In this document: positions 1-5,540 of the stretch, in pieces | How positions within the stretch are numbered: position 1 is the stretch's first letter | How the letters are laid out: each line of letters begins with the position of its first letter | Source of the DNA: Candidatus Woesearchaeota archaeon | GTDB lineage: Archaea; Nanobdellota; Nanobdellia; Woesearchaeales; JAGVYJ01 | Direction: 5' to 3' | Assembly: GCA_018303315.1 (NCBI GenBank) | Contig: JAGVYJ010000016.1 | Location: 1 to 9,608 of the forward strand | Length of the DNA stretch: 9,608 nt | Position numbers and translations under genes: made by a program | The notes under the pieces: model-generated | Seen by the model: the letters and a program-made list of their open reading frames with translations, nothing else | What the model was told of the DNA's origin: nothing | Database searches by the model: none

Positions 1-959
1 CACAGCAATATCAGATTCTTAAGAACATCGAATTTCTAAATGAAGCTCGGCAGAGCGCAACGCCCAAGAACATAGAGGCCAAGTACAGGGAGACGATTGG
101 CAAGCACATCCAGAATGCGAACCTTTTCGGGGTATTAAGGACGCTGCAGGATCTGGGATATGTAACCAAATCAGGTTCTGAGTACAGCATTGCGGTTGAG
201 TCTATGCTGAGCCACCTCAAGGAGAAACGCAGCGAATACCAAAAGGAAATGAAGATACTCACCAAGTCCATCGAGGACAGCAAGGAACTCGTGCGGCTGA
301 TATCGGATGATTCCGAGATGTCCATTTCAATAATAGACAAAAGGAGAATGTACAGCAGGGTTACGGAACTCGTGAAAGACTCGTCCCAATTCTACAACAT
401 TTCGGAGTTTCCCAGCATTCTTTTCACTCCTGCACTGGCTTCCAAGGCCCAGCGCGCGAACTACTGCCATGCCATCATAAACAGGTGTCTGGAAGAAGGA
501 CTTAAGGTTACATACCTGACAGAACTCAAGATTTCACGGCCCTTCAGGCATGCTATGAGCCTGTTCGGCGACACTGACAGGGCAGTCAGCGAATGCGAGA
601 GAGTGATTGAGAACTTCTGCGCAGCTGTCAGGGAATGGGAAAACCTTTCTCTGTATTACACGCAGGACAAGCCTGACTGGGAAATCATCCTGCCAATGAG
701 GGATTACCCAAAGCATTTCTTCCTGGTGCTCAGGAGCAAGGAAGACCTGCCTGGAATACTTCATATCGAGTCGAGCGACATCGCTGCCAAGGCGTACGGG
801 ATTTTCAAAAGCAGAATTGGCTCGCTTAAAAAAATCACCCCGGAAAACCTGCCGGAATTCAAAAAAAGGCTGCTGGTTGAGCTCAAAGAAGAAAGTAAAC
901 TGGCTAAATATCCAGAGCCTGGCAAAGCAGGAAAAGCTGTGCAAGGCCTTGCCGGATAG
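1..959 (+). CDS. Winged-helix, TrmB-like archaeal transcriptional regulator (5' end missing)
   Basis: The reading frame is open from the first bases (first whole codon at 3), so the true start lies upstream; 318 residues are visible. Residues about 8-60 look like a winged helix-turn-helix, ending in a wing-like 'GYVTKSGSEY'. Residues about 64-100 are charged and heptad-like, probably a coiled-coil dimerisation helix. The rest (about 120-300) is a mixed alpha/beta domain without transmembrane segments. This order (wHTH, coiled coil, larger sensor-like domain) is that of archaeal TrmB-type regulators; I rely on layout, since no diagnostic motif is visible. The Lys/Gly/Pro-rich tail overlaps the 3' end of the convergent M20 gene by 56 bp. 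Being cut, its operon and target are unknown. It might instead be another archaeal wHTH family. I am confident it is a gene, less so of its function. Confidence 0.6.
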   Translation, partial: QQYQILKNIEFLNEARQSATPKNIEAKYRETIGKHIQNANLFGVLRTLQDLGYVTKSGSEYSIAVESMLSHLKEKRSEYQKEMKILTKSIEDSKELVRLISDDSEMSISIIDKRRMYSRVTELVKDSSQFYNISEFPSILFTPALASKAQRANYCHAIINRCLEEGLKVTYLTELKISRPFRHAMSLFGDTDRAVSECERVIENFCAAVREWENLSLYYTQDKPDWEIILPMRDYPKHFFLVLRSKEDLPGILHIESSDIAAKAYGIFKSRIGSLKKITPENLPEFKKRLLVELKEESKLAKYPEPGKAGKAVQGLAG

Positions 960-2016
960 GCTGGATTTCCAGGCTTTCTTTCATTGAGTGGGTGTTTTCA
1001 GCCATTGTTATTCCAATGGTCAGGCTTGGCAGGCCAAGGCTGACAGGATAATTGCTGTCAGTGCTCCCAAGGTCCTCAAGACTCTTGATGCCTAGCTGCT
1101 CATGGACAGACTTTACAATATTGACAAGCTCCGTATCTTTTAGGCTGCCGGATGGCCTGTCTCCAAGCAATGTGACCTGAAGATTCACTCCTTTTTCACG
1201 CATGAACTTGTCGAGAATAGAATACATCTGCTTCTTCAGGGTTGACAGCACATTGCTGTCGGCTGAGCGTATCTCAAAAGTGAATTCAGCTTCCTCAGCA
1301 ATCGCATTAACTGTGGTTCCTCCCTTTATGGAGCCTACATTTATTGTTGAGCGGGGATTCTGGGTTAGAGGGATATGAAGCAGATGGTTGATAATCTGGG
1401 CCGCAACATGGACTGCGCTGGGCTTGCCGAAATCCCTCCAGCTGTGGCCGCCCTCTGTGATAACCTTAACAGATGCCCTGTGGCTGCCCACCATCTGATG
1501 GGTAATCCGGCCAAGATTGTGGCCTTCAATGCAGATATGGGCAAAGAGCTCTCCCTTGAAGTTGTCAAAAAAATGCCTGATGCCCCTGAGGTTACCAGTT
1601 TCCTCCTCGCCCACATTAAAGAGGAATACCAGTGTATTCCTTGGCCGATAATTGATTTGCTTCAGATGGCGGATTAAAGCTATCAGGGAGGCAAGGCCCA
1701 CAGAGTTGTCTGCCACGCCCGGGCCGTACAGGCTGTTATTCTTCTTCTGTATTTTGAGAGCTGTATCCTCAGCGAACACTGTATCTGCATGCGCGGAAAA
1801 GACAATCTGCCCTGATGATTTCCCGGGAAGCTTCGAGACAAGGTTTCCCTCGTCGTCAATATCGCTGTAAACTCCGAGAGAATTCAGCTTTTGCTGCAGG
1901 AACCTGATTCTTTTTGCCTCCTTGAATGGGGGAGAGGCTATCCTGGCTATCTCGACTGTCTCGTCCACAACTTTTTTCAGCTGCTCTTCAGCCTGTAACA
2001 AAGCTTGGTTCTGCAT
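904..2016 (-). CDS. M20-family zinc metallohydrolase (dipeptidase/deacylase type)
   Basis: A soluble two-metal amidohydrolase of 370 residues, the usual size for M20 enzymes. Visible signature points are His76-x-Asp78 in 'FSAHADTVF', Asp103 in 'GVADNSVG', the catalytic Glu137-Glu138 in 'VGEEETG', Glu164 in 'CIEGH', and the last metal ligand His343 in 'ENTHS'. The insert domain carries 'GGHSWRDFG' (189-197) and 'GGTTVNAIA' (232-240). The family cuts dipeptides or removes acyl groups from amino acids; the substrate cannot be read here. The frame runs upstream to an ATG at 2130, but those 38 residues lie inside the preceding gene and do not resemble M20 sequence, so I use ATG 2016. That start overlaps the end of the P-loop gene by 29 bp, implying one transcript. 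No clear Shine-Dalgarno precedes it. Its 3' end overlaps the convergent regulator gene by 56 bp. Confidence 0.88.
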   Translation of the reverse strand: MQNQALLQAEEQLKKVVDETVEIARIASPPFKEAKRIRFLQQKLNSLGVYSDIDDEGNLVSKLPGKSSGQIVFSAHADTVFAEDTALKIQKKNNSLYGPGVADNSVGLASLIALIRHLKQINYRPRNTLVFLFNVGEEETGNLRGIRHFFDNFKGELFAHICIEGHNLGRITHQMVGSHRASVKVITEGGHSWRDFGKPSAVHVAAQIINHLLHIPLTQNPRSTINVGSIKGGTTVNAIAEEAEFTFEIRSADSNVLSTLKKQMYSILDKFMREKGVNLQVTLLGDRPSGSLKDTELVNIVKSVHEQLGIKSLEDLGSTDSNYPVSLGLPSLTIGITMAENTHSMKESLEIQPIRQGLAQLFLLCQALDI

Positions 2017-3133
2017 GTTCCGGGATTTGCAATTTAGTTGGCCGGATATTACCGGCAAGCCTGTCAGCCAGCTCCCTGCCCTGTGCAGGGTCCATGATGT
2101 CAAATACACGACTGCCGACCAAAGCTTCAAAAGAAGGTCTCCGATAAAAAGTTTCTGTCTGTATTGGAGTGCCGAAAAATATGGGTGCGCTGAATCCTAA
2201 GCCGCGAACATAACTGAAGGCGCCGTAGGCGCCCATAAAATCCCTCGAAGCCATGACAGCGCCGACAACGTGCCGGGTTATTTCCGTGTCAGCAAGAAGC
2301 GCAGGCACATTGCCCCACATGACATCGCCGCCGCACTCTGCAAGTATAACGTCAGCCCCTGCTTTTGATGCCTCGGTGAAAAGCCCCTTTGCTGCCCTGA
2401 GGTACTCCTGAGGCGGCAAGGCATATGTTGTCACCAGGCCGATGTCAGGAAAGTCCAGAACAAAGTCAGCGCCAGCCTGCATCATGCTTGCCCTGTCGCG
2501 GACGTTCCCGGAGCCATTGGTCTTTATCGCTGCAACAGCCAATCCCTGCTGCCTGAACAACTGCGTCAGCTTGCCAACAAGTGTTGTCTTGCCGCATTCC
2601 GCTGAACTGCCGAGAGCCAGGACAACAGGCGATTCGCCGGTGTAATGGTCCTGCCAGGCATAAGGGGTAATATCCTTAAGGTTGACTGGATTGCTGTGCT
2701 CTGCAAGAAAACCCAAAAAGCGGACTTCGGTTGCATGAGTGCCAAGAAACTCAGGGACGTGCCTGGCTCTGCCTATTATCGTCGATGAAGAAAGGATATC
2801 CAGATAAGTTCCTTCCTGCAGTTCGATGCCTTGCTGCGGGATGTCACCGGCTATGCTCGTCCCGCTTTCCCGCCTGCCAAGCACACCTATCAGCACGTCA
2901 GATTCGTGTATTAAGACAGGTTCATTTTTTAGAGTTAGCTGCTGCGGATAGGCCCCTACCTTCTCGACCTGCACTGCCACCACATCACCCGGGCGACCAT
3001 GACCCTCTGGCACAAGATAGGAATTGCGAAGCCTGTCTGGAAAGCGTATGTTATTAGAAACCAGCCTTGCCATAGTCTCAAGCTGTGAAAAATCCATGTG
3101 ATTAACCCCGCTTACTGTGAAGAGCTGCATCAT
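1988..3133 (-). CDS. P-loop NTP-binding protein, DUF1611/DgcN-like or MobB-like
   Basis: A 381-residue soluble protein in two parts. Residues about 45-150 are beta-rich and contain 'GDVVAVQVEKVG' and 'DVLIGVLG', resembling the N-terminal domain that accompanies some DUF1611-type P-loop proteins. Residues about 168-345 form a nucleotide-binding domain: the extended P-loop 'GSSAECGKTT' (175-184) has the G-x5-GKT spacing of dethiobiotin-synthetase-like and DgcN-like enzymes, and 'DVILAECGGD' (261-270) is Walker-B-like. DgcN, a characterised DUF1611 member, is a D-glutamate N-acetyltransferase; MobB-type GTPases are the other candidate. Exact activity is uncertain. The 29-bp overlap with the M20 hydrolase suggests a joint pathway. 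ATG 3133 is preferred because a TATA-like box sits about 27 bp upstream; ATG 3130 and ATG 3097 are alternatives. It diverges from hypA but has no visible link to the hydrogenase. Confidence 0.72.
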   Translation of the reverse strand: MMQLFTVSGVNHMDFSQLETMARLVSNNIRFPDRLRNSYLVPEGHGRPGDVVAVQVEKVGAYPQQLTLKNEPVLIHESDVLIGVLGRRESGTSIAGDIPQQGIELQEGTYLDILSSSTIIGRARHVPEFLGTHATEVRFLGFLAEHSNPVNLKDITPYAWQDHYTGESPVVLALGSSAECGKTTLVGKLTQLFRQQGLAVAAIKTNGSGNVRDRASMMQAGADFVLDFPDIGLVTTYALPPQEYLRAAKGLFTEASKAGADVILAECGGDVMWGNVPALLADTEITRHVVGAVMASRDFMGAYGAFSYVRGLGFSAPIFFGTPIQTETFYRRPSFEALVGSRVFDIMDPAQGRELADRLAGNIRPTKLQIPEHAEPSFVTG

Positions 3134-3155
3134 TTAAATATCAAAATCATAAATG

Positions 3156-3163
3156 CTATAATA
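3156..3163 (-). promoter_or_regulatory. Putative TATA box of the P-loop/M20 gene pair
   Basis: On the - strand this reads TATTATAG within an A/T-rich stretch. Its centre is about 26.5 bp upstream of ATG 3133, the spacing expected if transcription starts at the ATG and the mRNA is leaderless. No Shine-Dalgarno precedes the ATG, which agrees. A stronger-looking TATA match at 3189-3197 could instead give a leader of about 35 nt. Confidence 0.4.
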
Positions 3164-3188
3164 CTAGCCATAGGGAATGGCAGGCAAC

Positions 3189-3226
3189 TTATAAAGATTG
3201 CTGAATAGCTTGCGCAAAGCTTAAAA
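3189..3226 (+). promoter_or_regulatory. Putative hypA promoter: two TATA-like boxes flanking a small palindrome
   Basis: CTTATAAAG at 3189-3197 is a good archaeal TATA match and would start transcription near 3218, leaving a leader of about 32 nt. CTTAAAA at 3220-3226 is centred 27 bp before the hypA ATG at 3250 and would give a leaderless mRNA. No Shine-Dalgarno lies before that ATG, which favours the second box. Between them, TTGCGCAA (3210-3217) is a perfect 8-bp palindrome extended by AGCT on both sides with one extra A. It could be an operator, but nothing here shows that it is bound. Confidence 0.4.
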
Positions 3227-3249
3227 CAGCCGGCCTATTATAACAGGTT

Positions 3250-3570
3250 ATGCATGAAACCCTTATGGCAAGGGACCTCAAGGAGGCAGCCGAGCGGCAT
3301 GGAAAAGTCAAAGGAATGACAGTTGAGGTTGGAGAGCTCGCCCATATACCTGCCAGGGATTTGGAAGGGCCGCTGAAAGAGCTCTGCCCCTGGCCTGTGC
3401 AGCTGAAAGAAGTTCCTGCGCTTGTGAAATGCAGGTGCGGCCATGAAGGAAGGCCAAAAATTCTTGAAAAAGGGCATGACAGCACGGTATGGGCCTGCGC
3501 AAAGTGCCAAAGGCTTATGCCAAAAGTGCTTAAAGGAGACAAAATAATGCTGACTGAGGCTGAAATATAA
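3250..3570 (+). CDS. hypA: [NiFe]-hydrogenase nickel-insertion protein HypA
   Basis: HypA passes nickel to the hydrogenase large-subunit precursor in the cytoplasm, usually with the GTPase HypB. This 106-residue protein is near the normal family length. It begins with 'MHETLMARDL', matching the conserved N-terminal Met-His-Glu in which the amino terminus and His2 bind nickel. The structural zinc site is made of Cys61, Cys63, Cys83 and Cys86. The second pair is the usual CxxC, but the first is CxC ('KCRCG'), one residue shorter than the common form. ATG 3250 is fixed by the need for His at position 2. The gene ends TAATG, sharing one base with the hypC start, so the two are translated from one mRNA. 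hypB is not in this window. Confidence 0.93.
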   Translation: MHETLMARDLKEAAERHGKVKGMTVEVGELAHIPARDLEGPLKELCPWPVQLKEVPALVKCRCGHEGRPKILEKGHDSTVWACAKCQRLMPKVLKGDKIMLTEAEI

Positions 3571-3776
3571 TGTGCTACACCATCCCGGGCAAAGTAATTG
3601 AAGTCCGCAACAACAGGGCAAAGGTGAAATACAATGAGGAAATCCGGGAAGCTGACTCGTCATTGGTAAAGGTAAAGCCGGGAGACTATGTGGTGGTGCA
3701 GGCAAAGTTCATCATCTCAAAGGTCCCTGAGAAAGAGGCAAAAGAGGTAATAAGGCTATGGAACCAGGCGACTTAG
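3570..3776 (+). CDS. hypC: Hydrogenase assembly chaperone HypC
   Basis: HypC is a small beta-barrel chaperone that works with HypD to assemble the Fe(CN)2CO unit and hands it to the large-subunit precursor. The 68-residue protein starts 'MCYTIPGKVIEV', with the essential Cys2 exposed after Met removal, and continues to 'VKPGDYVVVQAKFIISKV' and a C-terminal helix. In most HypC proteins the second motif reads GDxVLVHxGFA; here the conserved His is Gln44 and the following Gly is Lys46. This is a real substitution in the given sequence and may weaken iron binding. The start overlaps the hypA stop by one base, and the end overlaps the next gene by 19 bp. Confidence 0.92.
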   Translation: MCYTIPGKVIEVRNNRAKVKYNEEIREADSSLVKVKPGDYVVVQAKFIISKVPEKEAKEVIRLWNQAT

Positions 3777-4246
3777 CGCCAGAGCAGGTTTTCTTAAGAT
3801 ATGCTTTCCCCTGTGCTCACCTCATTTTGGAGGACAAAAGGATAAGCCAGAAGCAGTTCGAATACCTCAGGAGGGCGGCGCTCAAGGGAGAAAGAATTCC
3901 GAAATTGAAACTTGAAAAGATATTCCCTGCTGCATTCCGCCGCCTTAAGGAAACCTCTGCAATGTCAGGGCTTGATTACTGGAGTGTTGAGGCTGTAAGG
4001 AACTACTTCAGGAATCATCATGAGGACTACATCAAGGCGAACGATGGAAGCTATAAAATGTTCGGGCCGACACTGAAGGGCTTATGCAAGGTAAGAAAGG
4101 CGAGGATAGAAAGAATCATCAGGAAAGGAATAGGGGAGGCCAAGGTTGGCAACAGCACAAGGCCTGTCTTCCTGAATCTTGTGCCGGATGCAAAGCCGGG
4201 TGATGAAGTTTATATCCACTATGCATATGCCGTGGAAAAAGCCTAG
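3758..4246 (+). CDS. Unknown N-terminal domain fused to a C-terminal HypC-like domain
   Basis: A 162-residue soluble protein. Residues 1-108 are mostly helical, charged and aromatic (for example 'KIFPAAFRRLKE', 54-65); I do not recognise this domain. Residues about 109-162 look like a HypC barrel: 'GLCKVRKARIERI' stands where HypC begins 'MCxxxPxKVxEI', and 'LVPDAKPGDEVYIHYAYAVEKA' matches the HypC end 'LLPxxKxGDYVLVHxGFAIEKL', including His154. Cys110 takes the place of HypC Cys2 but is internal, so it could act like HypC only through its side chain unless the protein is cleaved. ATG 3758 overlaps hypC by 19 bp and has GAGGT a few bases upstream, so translation is probably coupled. The context supports a role in hydrogenase maturation, perhaps as a second chaperone or scaffold. 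The HypC similarity is my alignment by eye. The stop shares four bases (CTAG) with that of the convergent transporter gene. Confidence 0.8.
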   Translation: MEPGDLAPEQVFLRYAFPCAHLILEDKRISQKQFEYLRRAALKGERIPKLKLEKIFPAAFRRLKETSAMSGLDYWSVEAVRNYFRNHHEDYIKANDGSYKMFGPTLKGLCKVRKARIERIIRKGIGEAKVGNSTRPVFLNLVPDAKPGDEVYIHYAYAVEKA

Positions 4247-5157
4247 GTTCTCAAGGGATTTTTTCTGAGGACTGATATTATATAGGCAGGGCTCAGGATT
4301 GCCAGGGCAACAGCAACAGTGAGCAAAGCAATGCCAAATAGCTGCTGCAGCGTTATTGCCGAACCAGAGAAGGCAGCGTTAAGCAAAGTGGTTACCGGGC
4401 TTCCCAGCAGAAGGATAATGCTGGCAGTTACAGGACTAACTGTCTTCAGTCCTGTGTAAAATGTCAGCACATAGCCCAGCAGCAGGAAAGATGTCAAGGC
4501 TATCCAGAGCCACTGGCCTGGGGTGTAGCTAAATACCGGGCTGGCCTTTCCTGAAATGGAGACGTAAGCAAGCAAAAAGAGGGCGCCGAACCCCATCCTG
4601 CCTGCAGCCACAATCCTTCCTGATACATTCTTTACATTTAGCAGGGACTTGGAAAGAAGAATCTCAACAGCCCACAAAAGCGTGGCTAAAAAGATGAGAA
4701 ACGCACCGAGACTGAGGGTTATGCCGGTCATCTGGAGCAGCAGGAAATTGCCTGCAAGCAGAAGTGCTGCTGCTGCGAGCATGGTTTTGTTCAGTTTTTC
4801 CTTAACGAAGACAAATGAGAACAGGGCAATCCAGACAAACATTGTCTTGTGGATGAAGCCTGCTGTTGATGCAGTTGTCAAGGCAAGGCCGTTGAAGAAA
4901 AGCAGGAAGGGCAGTGAGCCGCCTATAAGCCCTATAAGCATCAGCTTGAGCCATTGCCGTCTGGTCAGCCTGGCAACAGGTTTATAGTCTTTTGCAGCCA
5001 GCATAAGGGCAAGCAGGAGCAGGGCGACAGCAAGGTTCTTCAGGAAGGTGAAAACAGATGCATCAAAGCCGGATACAGCGTACTTGTTGAGGAAGATGGA
5101 AACGCCTGATATCAATGCAGTGCCGAGAACTAATGCCACACCTCTTCTGTTCTCCAT
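4243..5157 (-). CDS. EamA/DMT-superfamily membrane transporter
   Basis: A 304-residue, very hydrophobic protein with about ten predicted membrane helices, the standard size and topology for drug/metabolite transporters. It shows two EamA-like halves: residues about 6-135 and 148-290. The first half contains 'NGLALTTASTAGFIHKT', the second 'LKTVSPVTASIILLLGSPV', the paired helix motifs typical of the family. A short Lys/Arg tail follows the last helix. Substrates of this family are diverse (amino acids, nucleotides, drugs, metabolites), and none can be deduced here. ATG 5157 directly precedes the first helix; the TATA palindrome at 5183-5192 would leave a leader of only a few bases. It ends tail to tail with the HypC-like fusion gene. 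Nothing ties it to nickel or hydrogen metabolism beyond position. Confidence 0.88.
   Translation of the reverse strand: MENRRGVALVLGTALISGVSIFLNKYAVSGFDASVFTFLKNLAVALLLLALMLAAKDYKPVARLTRRQWLKLMLIGLIGGSLPFLLFFNGLALTTASTAGFIHKTMFVWIALFSFVFVKEKLNKTMLAAAALLLAGNFLLLQMTGITLSLGAFLIFLATLLWAVEILLSKSLLNVKNVSGRIVAAGRMGFGALFLLAYVSISGKASPVFSYTPGQWLWIALTSFLLLGYVLTFYTGLKTVSPVTASIILLLGSPVTTLLNAAFSGSAITLQQLFGIALLTVAVALAILSPAYIISVLRKNPLRT
4259..4264 (+). terminator. Possible T-tract terminator of the hypA-hypC operon
   Basis: Six T residues lie 13 bases past the stop at 4246. Archaeal RNA polymerase often stops at such T tracts without a hairpin. It lies inside the convergent transporter gene. A single short tract is weak evidence. 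Confidence 0.25.
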
Positions 5158-5182
5158 CCCGGAAGCGTTAAATTATGTAAAT

Positions 5183-5192
5183 GTTTATAAAC
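5183..5192. promoter_or_regulatory. Palindromic TATA box shared by two divergent genes
   Basis: GTTTATAAAC is a perfect 10-bp palindrome in the 56-bp gap (5158-5213) between the transporter gene and the peptidase gene. Its centre is about 26.5 bp from ATG 5214 on the + strand and about 30.5 bp from ATG 5157 on the - strand. Both distances fit an archaeal TATA box with a start site at or just before the ATG. A/G-rich BRE-like bases (GGAAAAG) lie upstream of the box for the - strand direction, and TAAATG for the + strand direction. Confidence 0.5.
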
Positions 5193-5213
5193 TTTTCCAG
5201 CGTATTTCCAGAC

Positions 5214-5540
5214 ATGAAAGTCTTTGTGTTCGGCAACGAATTTCTTGAGGATGACAAAAAGGCAAAGGAGATTGCCTCCAGCCTTGAAGTGCCGGGAGTT
5301 GAATTTGTGAAATGCCAGTACGCTGAAGAGCTCCTGGACGAATTCCTTGCAGGCAGCGACATTGTAATACTGGACGTTGTGAAGGGGATAAAAGAGGTCA
5401 CGGTATTTGATGACATATCAGTGTTTGAGCAGCACAAGCCGAGTTCGCTGCACGACTTTGACCTGGGATTCTTCCTGAAGCTGCTGAAAGAAGCAGGCCA
5501 GCTGAAAGGCAAAGTAAGGATTATAGGCGTGCCTGGCTGA
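5214..5540 (+). CDS. hycI: [NiFe]-hydrogenase maturation endopeptidase (HycI/HybD family), short form
   Basis: This nickel-dependent peptidase removes the C-terminal tail of the hydrogenase large subunit once nickel is in place. The 108-residue protein begins 'MKVFVFGNEFLEDD', matching the family start (LGxGNxLxxDD/E). Three positions fit the nickel-sensing ligands of E. coli HybD (Glu16, Asp62, His93): Asp14, Asp54 in 'IVILDVV' and His80 in 'SSLHDFDL'. It ends 'VRIIGVPG', similar to the late strand of the family, but is clearly shorter than the common 150-160 residues. The frame also has an ATG at 5181, which lies upstream of the TATA box and adds residues unlike the family; ATG 5214 puts the fold at the N-terminus and fits a leaderless mRNA. 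Its likely target is HyhL, encoded nearby, which still carries its tail. The 3' end overlaps the convergent nickel transporter gene by 20 bp. Confidence 0.83.
   Translation: MKVFVFGNEFLEDDKKAKEIASSLEVPGVEFVKCQYAEELLDEFLAGSDIVILDVVKGIKEVTVFDDISVFEQHKPSSLHDFDLGFFLKLLKEAGQLKGKVRIIGVPG

Noticed and set aside
534..944. - strand open frame opposite the first gene
   Set aside because: It lies within the TrmB-like gene, has no recognised motif and partly overlaps the end of the M20 gene.
2017..2130. Upstream ATG at 2130 that would add 38 residues to the M20 hydrolase
   Set aside because: The added residues lie within the 3' end of the P-loop gene and look nothing like an M20 N-terminus; ATG 2016 gives a normal family start.
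3238..3705. - strand open frame opposite hypA and hypC
   Set aside because: Both + strand genes have family motifs at their exact N-termini; the opposite frame crosses both genes and has biased, Ser/Pro-rich content.
5181..5213. ATG 5181 as start of the maturation peptidase
   Set aside because: It lies at the TATA palindrome and adds eleven residues before the conserved beta strand; ATG 5214 fits both family and promoter.
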